From assembly GCF_004664715.2 (NCBI RefSeq), contig NC_051063.1, positions 113,570,829-113,634,828 of the forward strand: a stretch of DNA of 64,000 nucleotides, given 5' to 3'. Position numbers and translations under genes: made by a program. The notes beneath the pieces were generated by a model. It had not been told where the DNA came from, ran no database searches, and saw nothing but the letters and a program-made list of their open reading frames with translations. Shown here one piece after another: positions 11,542 through 23,755 of the stretch. This stretch comes from Peromyscus leucopus (Eukaryota; Chordata; Mammalia; Rodentia; Cricetidae). Numbering within the stretch: the first letter of the stretch is position 1; every line of letters begins with the position of its first letter.

Positions 11542-13480
11542 TACGAATGTAATCTATGAATACAACAAATGTGATTAATATCATGAGGGTAATTAATGAA
11601 TATCATCAGTGTAATTTAAAAAATAAAAATAAAATAAAATAAATGATAGGCATCTAAAGACATTGTCATTAGAGGACATTGTGCACTTTGACCTCATTCG
11701 GCTCCCACTAGCCTCTGCTGTTCTTCCTCCTACCAGTCCTCTTTTCCCAAAAGTACCTCCGGGTCCAGGGTCTCCATTTTACCCGGGTATTTGGCAAGAT
11801 GCCCAGGCCCAGAAGCTTCTGAATGAGTGTCTCTTATGAGCAGGAGGCTATATGAGTGTCCTTAAAGTAACTTCCATTTCCAGCAGCATGCAATTCAAAA
11901 TAACCCAATCCAAACCTCCATGTGGGGCAAGAGGTGGAGGCACTTCAGCTGTATTCTTTTCAAGTCTACAACTGATCTTTTAGAAAGAAGTAACACAGAA
12001 AGTTATAAATTATATTTTCCACTTCAGATAATACACCAATCCATCAGTCAGAAGCAACATCTTCAAGAAAATTCAACAAAGACCCGACTTTTAGAGGCCA
12101 GTACCTGAGTCAGTGTGTTAGAAAAGCCTCAGTAGAAACCCCCTTTCAGTTGCCTTACAGCTACGCTGGCCTGAACACAGTGAAGAAAATCAATGCTATC
12201 CCTCAACTTGCCATAAACATCCAGGATGCTTTGATGGGCAACAGTAAGGCACTAAACAACAATAATCAATCCAGATGTAAGCTCTAGCTTCTATAAGTCT
12301 TTTTGTCTTTTAATACTAACAAATTCTACTGCCTAGAATAGCCATCCTATTTCATTACATTGGGGAAAGTCTTCTGAGACACAATGTTTTACTGTTTTCC
12401 TCTGAGACACTCACTGCTGCGTCCCCAGGTCATGACAATGGACTTACTGCCCACTTTTAGAACCCACTCTTGCCTGCAGTCCTCTGCTGGATTGTGAGAT
12501 ATTTAAATGCAAAAGCACCCACTTTTCTGTTCTAAACTATTTCTGCATACATTTACACAAAAATCAAATTTCTTGGAAATCCGTAGGACCTCCCCTTATA
12601 CTTGGTTAACCAGATTAAAGATTATATAAGTAAAGTACTAAACGATCAGTATGTGGTACTGACTCAGTAAATGTTAGTGGTTGTTACTAACAATCGAGAA
12701 ACTGAGTTTCTAAATTTTCACAGATCTTAATGACATTTACTACATGAGAAACTTGTGGTGTTAGCAATAGAAAATCTTCATACTGTTCTGATCTAATAAG
12801 TAAAACACAAGCATTCGGGGACTCTTACTTCACAAGATGGAGTACTTGAGGTCTTGTTTTTCTGTTCATGCTCCTGAGGCAACATTGAAAGCCATACTGG
12901 GATACAATAAAGCAGTATTCTATTTTGGATATTCTGACTTTATTAATGAATGTGTTTGTTCAGAAGCAATATTTCAAGCCGAAATAGAATATTTAGCTTT
13001 AGCAGCCACTGAGCCAAGAATAATGATGAAATGACTCACTTTACTAGCATTAAATATGAGCACATGAATGAGCAGTTAGATAGCCTGGTGATTGCCATGC
13101 ACTTAAGTAGGTAAGTGTTTCAGGATGAGTACCATTGACATCACCTTTCTTGTATTTAATTCCACTTCCCCCATTGTCCTACCTATACTACAGGAGTTAA
13201 AGCAATGGCTTGACAATTCTCCAGATACAATCCATCATAAATCTCTTTTTTTTCAATTACTGCTCCAATACCATAAATCAGGAAACTAAGGATGCAATTT
13301 TTGGTACTACCATGGTAACAGCTACATCAATAGGAAGAAGGAAAAATTAAGGACTGAGCAAAACACACAAATATACATACATGCATGCCATACTCACCAT
13401 TAAGCTATGGTGGATGAGGCAAATAAGCTCAAAGTTTGGATAGAGCATGTAAATGATAAACACTCAAAAACATATTTCAG
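11542..13480. other. Anonymous intronic sequence with one MIR remnant
   Basis: At 12600-12685, gtatgtggtactgactcagtaaatgttagtggttgtta matches the MIR 3' end on the plus strand. A less AT-rich section lies at 11690-11870. The frames at 11920-12108 and 12837-13034 have no recognisable product. Confidence 0.4.
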
Positions 13481-13481
13481 T

Positions 13482-13592
13482 CAGGTGTCATGGAACACAC
13501 ATGCAATCTCTACCTATGAAATTTCAGCAGAGGATAAAGAACTGTAAGTCAGCTTGAGCTATGTAGTAAGACTGTCATGGAAGAAAAAATAA
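13482..13592 (+). repeat. Very degenerate B1-like SINE
   Basis: The order tcaggtgtcatggaacacacatgcaat, tcagcttgagctatgtagtaagactgt and an A-rich tail follows the B1 plan with heavy divergence. Confidence 0.4.
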
Positions 13593-13689
13593 AAAGCAAA
13601 GCATTTTATTAATTTAATGCATATGCAAATGTAGTGTATCAAAAAGAAAACAAAGGAGAAAAATATTTTCTTTTCTCTTTATGATCCTT

Positions 13690-14240
13690 GAGATGGGTAT
13701 ATCAAAGAGATGTCTCCCTTCTCAATCATTTTAGCATTATCAGCAATAGCCAAGATTTGCAAGGAGCCAGTGTCCATCACAGAAAATATATAAATGCATA
13801 ATATAATATCATACAACCATACAAATACAGAAATTCTACCATTGATAATAATTTGTAATTTTGACAACGACATGCTTGGAATACAGAAAGAAAAACTTAA
13901 AAGATCTCATTATTACATGGAATATAAAAATGTTGATCTCTTTGAAACAGAGAATAGAGAATTAATAATCAGAGGATAGGGTAAAGAAGGAGAGGGAGAA
14001 TGGAGAAATAGATCAAGAAAACAAAGTTTAACCTTGAAGAATAAATTTTGGTGACCTGCTGCTGTGTACAGTGGCCATAGTTAACAATTATGTGTTTCCT
14101 GCTTAAAAATTGCTCAGGGGATTGATTGTGTTCCCACCACAGAAATAGTTAGTTGATGAAACAGTGTGAGACTTAACTAAGTTGTTTTTATTTCCTACAA
14201 TATACAATTAAGTAAAACATACTGTACTGCTTAAATATAC
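13690..14240 (+). mobile_element. Ancient L1 (L1M type) 3' end
   Basis: The 3' end of ORF2 and the 3' UTR are recognisable at DNA level: tatcaaagagatgtctccc, agcaatagccaagatttgc, tgtccatcacag, then gatctcattattacatggaat, agagaatagagaattaat and ttttggtgacctgctgctgtgtacagtgg. It is decayed throughout. The two frames of about 60 codons here are remnants or chance. Confidence 0.75.
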
Positions 14241-14424
14241 AGTTATTGTTTATCAATCAACAAACAAATACAATTATTCTTAAAATGAAGAAATTATTCT
14301 TGCTTCATTGAAAACAGTGCAGAACATAAGAAAGAAATTCAAGACACCTTCTATTACCTTTGTCCAATTTAATAGCAGCTGTTTGTTGACTGGTTGCTGT
14401 GTTAGCAACAGAGGCAGCAGGTTA

Positions 14425-14615
14425 TCTACCTTAATCTGTTTTAACTTTTACACAGTTATTCTGGGTGTTGTCATTGTCATTAAGGGAATCTTGTTATAGA
14501 GAGCTTACATGATTTACCCCAAATAACAAAAGAAAATAACAGGCAGACGAGGTCATCCTAACTCCAGTTTTGCTGATCCCAAGGTCCTCAAATTTAACTA
14601 CTGCACTCAGTGACA
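14425..14615 (-). repeat. MIR SINE fragment (weak)
   Basis: The phrase ttacatgatttaccccaaataac followed by gaggtcatcctaactccag fits reverse MIR with many changes. Confidence 0.35.
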
Positions 14616-14799
14616 GTTAAGAGTAAATAAATTGACAGATACCATACAACTGCAGCCTATTTGATACTTTCTCTATACACAGGAATCACTATGATAGTGG
14701 CAAAAAAAAATGGCCCTGTACCATACAGTAATTTGTCATTCATATCCCAAAGGACATTTTCCCATCAGTTACTGCTATTTCTTTAATGCTCATTACATT

Positions 14800-14950
14800 T
14801 ATTTATTGTGGGAGTGGGGGTGATGCAGTGGTGCATATGCAGAAACCAAAGAGAACTATGTCAGGTCTCCTGTTCCAACATGTTCATATCAGGGCTCAAA
14901 GTCAGGATTGGAAGCAAACACCTTTACCTGATGACCCACCTCTCAGGCCC
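14800..14950 (-). mobile_element. B3/B2-superfamily SINE
   Basis: The reverse-complement SINE ends in cacctttacctgatgacccacctctcaggccc, which is the A-box end of the B2/B3 head. The preceding ctcctgttccaacatgttca and agggctcaaagtcagg are body sequence. The 125-codon frame 14786-15163 runs through this SINE and the next B1, so it is not a gene. Confidence 0.65.
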
Positions 14951-14976
14951 TCTGTTCTGTTTTTAAAGTTTACTTG

Positions 14977-15149
14977 GGCCAGGCAGTGGTGGTGCACATC
15001 TTTAATCCCAACACCTGGGAGGCAGAGGCAGGCAGATCTCTGTGAGTTCAAGGCCAGCCGGGTCTATAGAGCCAGATACAGGACAGGCACCAAAGCTACA
15101 CAGAGAAACCCTGTCTCAAAAAACAAACAAACAAACAAACAAAAAAGTA
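14977..15149 (+). mobile_element. B1 SINE, full length
   Basis: Complete B1: gccaggcagtggtggtgca, tttaatcccaacacctgggaggcag, ggccagccgggtctat, then the cricetid-type acaggacaggcaccaaag and a (CAAA)n tail. The flanking repeats aaagtttacttg at 14965-14976 and aaaggtttacttg at 15150-15162 are the target-site duplication with one indel. Confidence 0.92.
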
Positions 15150-15563
15150 AAAGGTTTACTTGATCCTTTTACTTCTGTCATCTAAGACTGTAAATTCCCC
15201 ATCCATCCAATTTAAGTTGAGCTCAAATGTCATCTCCTTTTTATGCTCTCCATATTTTCCAGCTAGATTTAATTTCCCAAGTTTTCTCTTGATATCACTT
15301 ATCTTTATTTTAATTAGGGATGTATTATCTCCCCTATTAGGCTTCAAGGTTCCTGAGCAGTGATCTGTACCCATATCATATCTGTATCTTCGATGTGATA
15401 AGCATTCATACATGTTTATAGGTGACAATCACTCAGACTAGACAAAAGATTTTAATAGTTCCTATATTGAGCTATCTATGAGAATATGAATATGAAACAA
15501 ATGAAAGGGGAAACAAATGAAAAGCAAAAAATGACTCAGTAATATAAAAACAAATTATGTTAA

Positions 15564-15566
<3 letters not shown>

Positions 15567-15616
<50 letters not shown>
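15567..15616. repeat. (AT)25 microsatellite
   Basis: Uninterrupted alternating AT for about 50 bases. Confidence 0.97.
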
Positions 15617-15619
<3 letters not shown>

Positions 15620-17974
15620 TTAACGATGACCAGTATTCTTAGGTAGTCATTAAAATAGGACTTACAACTTTGGGTATCTATTTATGTAAAATCATATGAG
15701 TAAGAATCGCTCTTCATCAACTATCCTGTAACAGACATTATAATATGGAGTCACTGTACTTTCTCATAACATGTGTATGTTCTAGACTAATGGGCTCCTA
15801 TCTAACATATTCTACTAGGTATGTCCAATTATTTGAAATTGCAACAGGGCACTGTCATCTGCAATGTTCATGCTGGAAGACTACAACCTAATTACAAAGA
15901 TCCCTCCCAAAAAAAAAAAATTGAATAATGTTTTAAATCTACAATTTTGTGTTGGGCTACATCCATAGCAGTCCCAGGGCATATGTGGCCCATGGTCTAC
16001 TTCTTAGATATGTATGACTCTGAGTACTTTGCTTCTCTTGTCCTATCTTATGCTTAAGACAAGGAATAAGCAATTATCATTTAAGCAATTATCAAATATT
16101 TATTGGTTGCCTTTTATTTGGTAGGTCTTGTTCTAGTGTCTGCATCTAGGAGATGCAGGTGGCAACAGAGAAAAGCCATGGAAACCTATGTGTCCTTGTG
16201 ATGTTAACCACCGTACCAGCTAACAGTCATAATACAGACAGCTGAAATGTGGGTACAAAGAAAAAAAAAAAATTTCTATGAAAGTAACTCAAATGCTTTG
16301 CAACAATGAAATGAAGGCAAATCACTAGACAGTTACTGTTGAATAAAGTTACAGCAATATCACATGCTAAAAACCAACACTGTAAACATAAAACATGACA
16401 GTCTCCTCTGCTTTCTTAACACCGTGCAGCTTTCCCTCCTATTTTAAATGAATCCAATTAACTATACTGAACACTCATAACATTTATTACATATATACAT
16501 GTATTACTGATATATTGTAATTTTCATTACTGAGTAGCTATCATTAAAAATAATCATTTCTTTAAAAAAGCATAAGTTTTGGAGATTCAATAAACTTGGC
16601 ATGGCATGTGAAATCATTCAATATGTCAGGCCTATCTCCTTTCATAGACTCGTTTTTGGTGACTACCTCCCCATCATAATATGATGGCAAAGGCAATTCC
16701 TAACAGTCCTTGGGAAGGCTGGGTGAAATAGATCAAGTTCTGACAGATAAGTTCCACACAATTTCATTTTCATATAGAACTCCAAAGGTTAATTTTGTAC
16801 AGAGAGCTCTGCTTTCCTCATTCCTCTGCTGCCTTCCACTTTGTGCATGCCATTCTTTTTATAAACCTACACCAGTACATATTGCATGTTCATCTCCACC
16901 GCCAGATCAGGAACCTGCTTTTAGCCTCAGCAAACAGCATCATGTTCAGCACACAGCATGTGTGGGTGCTCACAGATGAATTCATGAATGTGGGCTTACT
17001 TAAAATTCTCAGATCTGGAGACTCACTGAGATGCTAAAAAAGAACAAGATTTCTTTCCCTACTTCTTGCTCTTTTAAACAAGTTTGATTTGAGTGTGTTA
17101 TGCAAAACAATTTACTCTTTCATAATTACTCATAGTGAGTCATCATTAAATTCTTTTGAAAAATCTGCATATACATACATTCATACATATATATTCCATA
17201 ACATACATGTTTGTGTTTGTGTCCATTATGAACTTCCCAGTAGTAGAAGATGTGTAACTATTGACTTTTATTACCATAATTATAGGTTCAAAATGCATAA
17301 ACAAACAAAAAATACTTTTTATTTCTCCTAGCTTACACCAGATATACTTTTTCACATAGAATTCAGATTAAAAACAAAAAGGAAAAGACCTTTTGTCAAC
17401 ACATCAGTTGAAAATCACCTTGCTCTACTGCCATGGGGCAAATGCATGAGTTTTGGGAATTGAGCTTGGGTCACAAGGCACTGGAGCATCTTGACAAACC
17501 CCATACCATTTGTTAAGTTAAATAATTCTGTTGCTAAAAATATCTCATCAAAACATGGTAAAGTGCACCCACGTAACAACATGGCATTAAGGCCAAAAGC
17601 CATTGAAGCCAAACAGAGTACTACATCCCCTAAAACTTATTAGGATCCATTCCTTTCCCTGAAAATTTTTAACAATGGTCTGTTGCAGCTAACAGACCCT
17701 TTTATTTTTGTTTGTTTGTTTGTTCATTCACTTGTTTGTTGTTGTTCATGGCCCCATGATGAATACATGTGATCATGTGATTGCTTTAACTTGTAGCCTC
17801 AAATAGACAAATGGCTAGCAAGGACATACCAACATCTTTTGATCTCTAGATTTATGAGTGTATCACTCATAAATGCCACAATGGCTACTATAATACAGGA
17901 GACAAGCATATATTGAAGAAGAGAAGGGAAGGCATGTGGAAGGAATAGAAAACACAGAAGTAAGCCTGGGCTGG
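15617..17974. other. Anonymous intronic sequence with an L2 remnant
   Basis: At 16085-16270, caaatatttattggttgcc and gttctagtgtctgcatct are reverse L2 3'-end sequence. The frames at 16710-17037, 17089-17355 and 17415-17612 overlap on both strands and have no recognisable product. A (GTTT)n-like stretch occurs at 17709-17742. Confidence 0.4.
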
Positions 17975-18142
17975 GTTTTTTGTTGTTGTTGTTGTTTGTT
18001 TTTCGAGACAGGGTTTCTTTGTGTAGTTTTGGTGCCTGTTCTGGATCTCACTCTGTAGACCAGGCTGGTCTCAAACTCACAGAATGCCTGGCTCTGCCTC
18101 CCAAGTGCTGGGATTAAAGGCATGCACCATCACCGCCCGGCC
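17975..18142 (-). mobile_element. B1 SINE, full length
   Basis: Reverse B1: (GTT)n-interrupted T tail, tttcgagacagggtttctttg, accaggctggtctcaaactc, tgctgggattaaaggcatgca and a terminal accgcccggcc. The repeats tgggctgg at 17967-17974 and 18144-18151 are a likely short target duplication. The 86-codon frame 17863-18123 is B1 sequence. Confidence 0.92.
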
Positions 18143-18268
18143 GTGGGCTGGATCTCATTGCTATGAGTGTTCTTATAAAAAAAAAAAATCATGTCTCCCT
18201 ACTCCTTAGAAAGTTGTAGTGACGCTATGAAATAAAGACATGAGGAACCAAGGAAGTCTAAAATGCTT

Positions 18269-18271
<3 letters not shown>

Positions 18272-18320
<49 letters not shown>
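18272..18320. repeat. (AT)n microsatellite, about 49 bases
   Basis: Uninterrupted alternating AT. Confidence 0.97.
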
Positions 18321-18324
<4 letters not shown>

Positions 18325-19565
18325 CATTCATCTTTCTGACAAACTCAGAATCCAAGTACTACTGAGTGTCTTCAGTAGAACAGGATGACTTATAGGCAGG
18401 CTGTTAAGAAAAGTTCATCATTGCACTTCATAAGATGAAAACCATGTCTGGAGATACCTGAGAGGATTCCAGAACTTTGCTCCAAAGGTTTCCTAAATTT
18501 GCTACAAAAGTGTTTGCCTGAGTTCATGCTATGAGTGTTCTTATCAAGATCATTCCTTACTGCAAACATAGCCAAGTTGGTGCTATGAGGTGAGGACACA
18601 AAAGAATAAGGAAATATAAAAATGCTCATGTGAGCACCTGAGTAGATCAATGTTCCAGTCTTGGGAAGTTGAGACTTGAATTTGCTCTAGTTTCTTATAA
18701 GGAACTTGTACTCTGGCTATATAGCAGTCATACAAGCATTTCCGTACCTTCAGTCTTGATGAATTCACACAGTGTTCTTATTCACACACAGGTGTTTTGC
18801 TTCTGTCTGTGATTGGTTATCTAAGAAATACTAGCAGAGTAACATCACTACCCTCATTCCTTCTCTTGGTAGCTTATGGCATAAATTTTATAGTTTGACA
18901 GTCTACATTTTTTTTATCAGAGAGTAATCTATAATTTTAAAATCTTTCCTCCAAAACACTTGTCTGTGAAGAAAATAATTAATAAATATAAGTGGATATT
19001 TTACCTGATTTGGATTTCTTTAATGGATCTTCTATTTCCATTTATAAAGGAATAGCAGATATTTATCCTGAACCCATTGTTTCCAATTGTGGGTTTATGA
19101 TAAAATATAAAGGGGCTGCAAATAAAACCCCAGGAGAACAGATGGGTTTAGCTATTGTTAAGTTATGAATGGTTTCCAAGAACATTTTGCATGGTCCAAA
19201 CTGTCTCTTGTATAAAATTTATCAGCAGTTGATGTGTAGAAAATGTTTAAATTGTTTACCACATTGTTTTTGATCTTTCCAGAGCTTTCCAGTAAAACAA
19301 TATCCATGAATGAACATCTTAATGGAAATAGCCATCTATAAGGAAGAAAAATGATGACTCAGTTTTTTGTTTAAGATCATAAAAGTTACCTTTGTGGAAC
19401 TGCTAATAGGTTCCAAAAACTAATCATCCACTAGCCCCTCTGCACTGTTCTGTAAAGTAGGCCTAGGTCTTATCAGACAAATTGCACAGAATAGAAACTG
19501 AATTTTTAAAAATTAAATGACATATATAGGATGCATGGCTGAGACAGGTATGGTTTAATCCAGAA
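18321..19565. other. Anonymous intronic sequence
   Basis: No repeat is recognised. Two overlapping minus-strand frames (18390-18768) are short and lack known similarity. Confidence 0.35.
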
Positions 19566-20440
19566 GCTTTTACAAATTTTTTGAAATTTTAATATAGTTA
19601 CCTCATTTCCCTCACTGCCCTTTCCTCCCTCAAACACCTCCCATGAACCCCTGTGTTCTTCTCCAAGTTCATGACCTCCTTTAATTGGTGTGTGTGTGTT
19701 CCTAAATATATAAATCCAACTGATTCAGTTCATATAGTTATATTTATATAATAAATATAATAGAACAGGTTTGGTGATATTTTATTTGTGCTGAAATGTG
19801 GTGATATTTTATTTGTATGCTAATAAATAAAGTTTGCCTGGAGATCAGAGGAAATAGCAAACCATTTACACAAAAGTCAGGCAGCACATGCCCTTAATCT
19901 GGTCACTTGGCAGGCAGGGTCTCTGTGTATTCAAGGACACACTAGGGAACAGGGCCAAGAGTGGTGACACATGCATTTAATCCCAGTACCAACCATAGAG
20001 ACTTGGAGGTCTGTACAGACAGGCACTAACAAGGAAGTGAGGTAGCTGGGCTAAGAACCAATGAGAAGGCAGAACAGCAAGGCAATAAAAGCTTGGATGA
20101 ACAGGAAGTCGGGCATTTTGGAAGCTACAGAGCTGGTGAGGTAAGATGATTGGTGGCTCTCACTGTTTCCCTGATCTCTAAGGCTTTCACCCCTATATTT
20201 GGCTCTGTGTTCTTTATTTAACAAGACCACATAGAAATTTGGCTACAAACAGGCTTGACGATTTGATATTGAATAACTATTCAAGGGCTCCTCATTGGGA
20301 AAGACAATGTCTTCTGCTTTCAACATTCCCCCTTTGAACATATTCTTTGTGTAGAGTTTTGGCCCTGTGAGTGCTCCTTCTTCTATGTTAGCATATCCAC
20401 TGGTATCATCAATGTTCATACCTTGTAGGGCAGCTGTGTT
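19566..20440 (-). mobile_element. L1 3'-UTR remnant split by an LTR insertion
   Basis: The left piece, 19566-19763, is reverse L1 3' UTR (ttaatatagttacctcatttc, ttctccaagttcatgacctcc, cctaaatatataaatcc). The right piece, from about 20254, continues it without repetition (gatttgatattgaataactatt, cctcattgggaaagac, tttgtgtagagttttggccctg). The 484 bases between them are an LTR plus its 6-bp duplication, so one L1 remnant was interrupted after insertion. Confidence 0.65.
19770..20247. mobile_element. Class II solo LTR with B1-like internal sequence
   Basis: This 478-base unit ends ...ggctaca, starts tttggtgatattttatttgt (a TG start with one apparent change) and has a perfect 6-bp target duplication, aacagg, at 19764-19769 and 20248-20253, as is usual for ERVK-class elements. 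An 18-base repeat, tggtgatattttatttgt, occurs at 19772 and 19799. The middle contains B1-like text (catgcccttaatctggtcacttggcaggcag; acatgcatttaatcccagtacc). No internal retroviral genes are present. Transcriptional orientation is unclear because AATAAA-like signals exist both ways. Confidence 0.7.
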
Positions 20441-20574
20441 TTACCTTTCAATCACTGTATGTTCAAAATATCATGTCTTAAATGCTTCATATGATTGTCA
20501 ACCAGTTCTTCAAATTGTCACTGGATCATCCTGATATTAAATACTTAGCTTCAGCAACATCATCTATGAAAGTG

Positions 20575-21003
20575 TCTAGGACTTAGATGTGGTGTGTACA
20601 TGAAATGACTGCCTTAATAAGATCAGAGCAAGGATGACATGCCACAGACGATGGAGAAAATCCCACAAGGCCACAACCCTATGCCACGAACTATGGGTAA
20701 CTAAGGAATGGTGAGGGTAGGAGAAATACTCTTCTCCAGGGAAAAGAACACTATTGGCTAACAATACCAAATTATCAGCCAAATTATCAAAATACATAGA
20801 AGTAACATTACACAGACTGATCCAGTTATATTTAGAAACATACCTGTATATGCATCTACATAGATACATGTAACAATATTTAATAAAAAGAAAGTGGCCA
20901 TGAATTTGAAAGAGAGAAAGAAGGGGTCTATGAGAGTGTTTGGAGGGAGGAAATGGAAGGGAAAGATAGTGCGATTATATTATAATCTCAAAAATAAAAG
21001 AGA
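20575..21003 (+). mobile_element. L1 3' end
   Basis: Typical rodent L1 3' UTR: aaatgactgccttaataagatcag, ggagaaaatcccac, gggtaactaaggaatggtg, aatactcttctccaggg, then gccatgaatttgaaagagag, tttggagggagg and ttataatctcaaaaataaaag. It is oriented opposite to the L1 remnant just upstream. The 97-codon minus frame at 20576-20869 is antisense L1. Confidence 0.85.
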
Positions 21004-21302
21004 AATCTATAGACAACTGAAGACATTATTAAAAGAAATAAAATACTGAAATAAATGGTTGTGTAGAAATAATTGTTTTATTAAAGCACAGAATTAGAAT
21101 TTGATATTTTGCATGAAATGGCTTTATAATTATGTTTTTATGTATTGCTGTTATCATTAGCTTGCACTATAACTATGACAGATTTAAAATTACTATACAT
21201 GGACCATGTTGACAGTTTTACTGGCATAAATAGTACACAATACTTACAATCAACTCATAACTTAATAAAGAAAAATGCACATATGTATTGTTTATTCAAT
21301 GG

Positions 21303-21360
21303 TTACTATATATATAAATACATATCACACACATATATATACATATATATGTATATAGAG
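21303..21360. repeat. Imperfect TA/CA-rich tract
   Basis: Alternating tatatata, cacacaca-like and catatatat segments. Confidence 0.8.
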
Positions 21361-21744
21361 TAATATGTATAAGTGCATTAGAGATATAGACACTGATATG
21401 ATAGGTACCACAACATTAAGAAGATTTTAATTTAATGAGTATTCTTTACTGAAATGGAATAAGCTGTCTGATCCAATCAACCCTCCATAAATACAGCTAA
21501 AATATTAACAGTTTTCAAGTGTTATAAAAATATTCAATTTTTTCCTTACATGAACATAAAATTGTCTATAGCAAGCAATTTCCCAATTAAGTACAGTGAA
21601 CATAAAAATGAATGAATAGAAGGTGGATAGGAATTAATGCTTAGTAGGTGTGAAGTTGTGGAAATAAACAAAATTATGGACAACATAATGCATTATATGC
21701 TCTGAAAAACAATAGATTCTAAGGTACTCATTATATTTATTGAA

Positions 21745-21960
21745 CTAGTTTTCTGAGTATTTTCTGTATTCCTAAACACTTATATAGGTAGTCTCACTTG
21801 ATCTTATTACAACCCCATTAAATATTTCCCATGATCCACAGAAATGTATGGGTAAAATTGAAACATAGAGAAGTTGAATATTTTCCCAGTGTCACTGAGC
21901 TAGGAAGGATCTGAATTTGGCCACTTAGAGCCATGAATGTGCTATCTTGATTTCATTATT
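21745..21960 (-). repeat. MIR SINE, nearly complete
   Basis: Reverse MIR landmarks in order: ttgatcttattacaacccc, gaaacatagagaagttgaatattttccca, gtcactgagctaggaaggatctgaatt and cttagagcca. Confidence 0.65.
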
Positions 21961-22059
21961 TTTTCTGTGTAGGGTACTTATAAAGGAAAAGTTCAATATA
22001 ATATTAAGGAGGCTAAATTAAGACTTCCTACTACATGCCCCACCAAAAAATAAATTTGT

Positions 22060-22215
22060 ATTATTTAGTTTGACCCTTAAAATAATCAGTTCATGCAAAA
22101 ACTATTGTCTCAGTTTTACTTCTAAGGAAACAGACATGGAGTAACTTGCTGAAATATTTGGTAGTGCTAGGACTGATTAGCAGTTCTTTTGACTCCAGGA
22201 CTCAGGCTCCCTACA
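22060..22215 (-). repeat. MIR SINE fragment
   Basis: The sequence tctaaggaaacagacatggagtaacttgctgaa followed by agtgctaggactgattagcag, gactccagg is reverse MIR. Confidence 0.6.
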
Positions 22216-22499
22216 TGAATCTACTCTGGAGAGGCAGAGCAAGATTACAATGGCCTTAGGATCCATTACCAGAGATGGCACAGCTTTTCAAGACCTTTAC
22301 ATGTGACGCAGAACTTGGCAACCAGTTGGATTTATAAGTTTCTATTTAGAAAATTCCTTAGGTTGATTTGTAGAGGGAAGAGATTTAAGGTGAGAGTTCA
22401 GTCAAAAGAAAAAACCAGTTCAATTAAGAGACTAAACTCCGTGTAGGATGGTGTCTATGTAATTAATGAGATAGAGGAAGGATTAAAAATATTAGAGGG

Positions 22500-22667
22500 C
22501 ACCGGGCGATGGTGGTACATGCCTTTAATCCCAAGACTCGGGAGGCAGAGCCAGGCGGATCTCTGTGAGTTCGAGGCCAGCCTGGGCTACAGAGCAAGAT
22601 CCAGGACAGGCACCAAAACTACACAGAGAAACTCTATTTCAAAAAACAAAAAAAAAAAAAAAAAAAT
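22500..22667 (+). mobile_element. B1 SINE, full length
   Basis: Complete cricetid-type B1: accgggcgatggtggtacat, gactcgggaggcagagcc, gttcgaggccagcctgggc, atccaggacaggcaccaaaa and a long A-tail. Confidence 0.93.
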
Positions 22668-23010
22668 AGAAGGCTAGAGTGGTGGCTCAGTGTGTAAAGA
22701 GCTTGTGTTTTTGATATGAGGACCTGAGTGTCATTGCTTAGGACTATGTATAGTTACATATAACTGCAATGCAGTCCTCTTAAGCAATATGGGAGCTAGA
22801 GACAGCTTCCCTAAAGTTCATGGGACAGCTAGCCTGGAGTACCCAGAGAGGAACAATTACAGAGAGAATCTGTCTCAAGCAGGGTATAAGGCGAGAGCAT
22901 GAACCTGGGGTTTTCTTCTAACTTCCGTATGAGCAATGTTGAGCACACTCACCTGCACTCACATGACCATCTGTGAGCATAGGTGTAATCACACGCACAC
23001 ACCCTAACGT
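22668..23010 (+). mobile_element. B4-type dimeric (tRNA head plus B1-like body) SINE
   Basis: The head is gctagagtggtggctcagtgtgtaaag followed by gatatgaggacctgagt. A degraded B1-like middle (agctagcctggagtaccc, gagagaatctgtctcaa) follows, then a CA-rich tail near 22990. It abuts the B1 A-tail directly. Confidence 0.6.
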
Positions 23011-23604
23011 GCATGCATGTATTAAGGAAATTGAACCACCCAAACTAAGCACTATAAGATATTGGGACTAAAGGAATAGAATTCAGAGCAACTTTAAAAT
23101 TTTTATCTTGGGTAACGGGGTAGATAAAAATTAATTCTTTTTATTGTACTTTTATAGAGAAAACTATAGCAGCTCAGCAACAGAAGGAGAGATTCAGTGT
23201 GGAAAGCCTCATCAGTTACTAAGGTTTTGTTTCTCAAAGCTTAAGAAGTGTGCAGGAAAGAACAGGGAACTGTTTGCCATGATCCTGTACCTACAGCTAG
23301 ATGGCCTGCAGCAGTACAGCCACAAAGAGTCCGACAGGACAAGCTTGCATCTCAGAATAAGCCTGTTCATCCCCAGGCCTATCGGCATCCCTGGCTCTTA
23401 GCTAAATATAGACACACTTGAAATACAAAGCAATTTGAGACAGGTGAACTCAGATTTAATCAAATTCAGGTATAATTATTCAGATTTATAGAACACAATC
23501 AGACAATGATTATTTACCTTTTTTCAAAACAAATTTGGTTAGAAAAACACATTAAAATTGCTTTTGTATAGTTTTTGGGTGCAATTATGAGGATTTGAAA
23601 CACA

Positions 23605-23755
23605 AATCCCTCTAATGCTTATACACTTAGCCATGCAGTGTTCCAGACCATTAACATCTATTATCTCATTTAATTATCCCAACAATTCCATGAGTTGGTA
23701 CTATTATTATCTCTATTTTTCAGATAAAAAAAAGGCTTATGGAGTTTATTTATCC
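23605..23755 (-). repeat. MIR SINE fragment
   Basis: The phrase ctattatctcatttaattatccca, then attattatctctatttttcaga, matches reverse MIR. The 74-codon frame over it is not a gene. Confidence 0.6.

Noticed and set aside
14786..15163. 125-codon plus frame
   Set aside because: It runs through a B3 SINE and a B1 SINE; the protein text is repeat translation.
20260..21003. Single L1 with a twin-priming inversion
   Set aside because: Both pieces include the same section of the 3' UTR, which a single inverted insertion would not duplicate.
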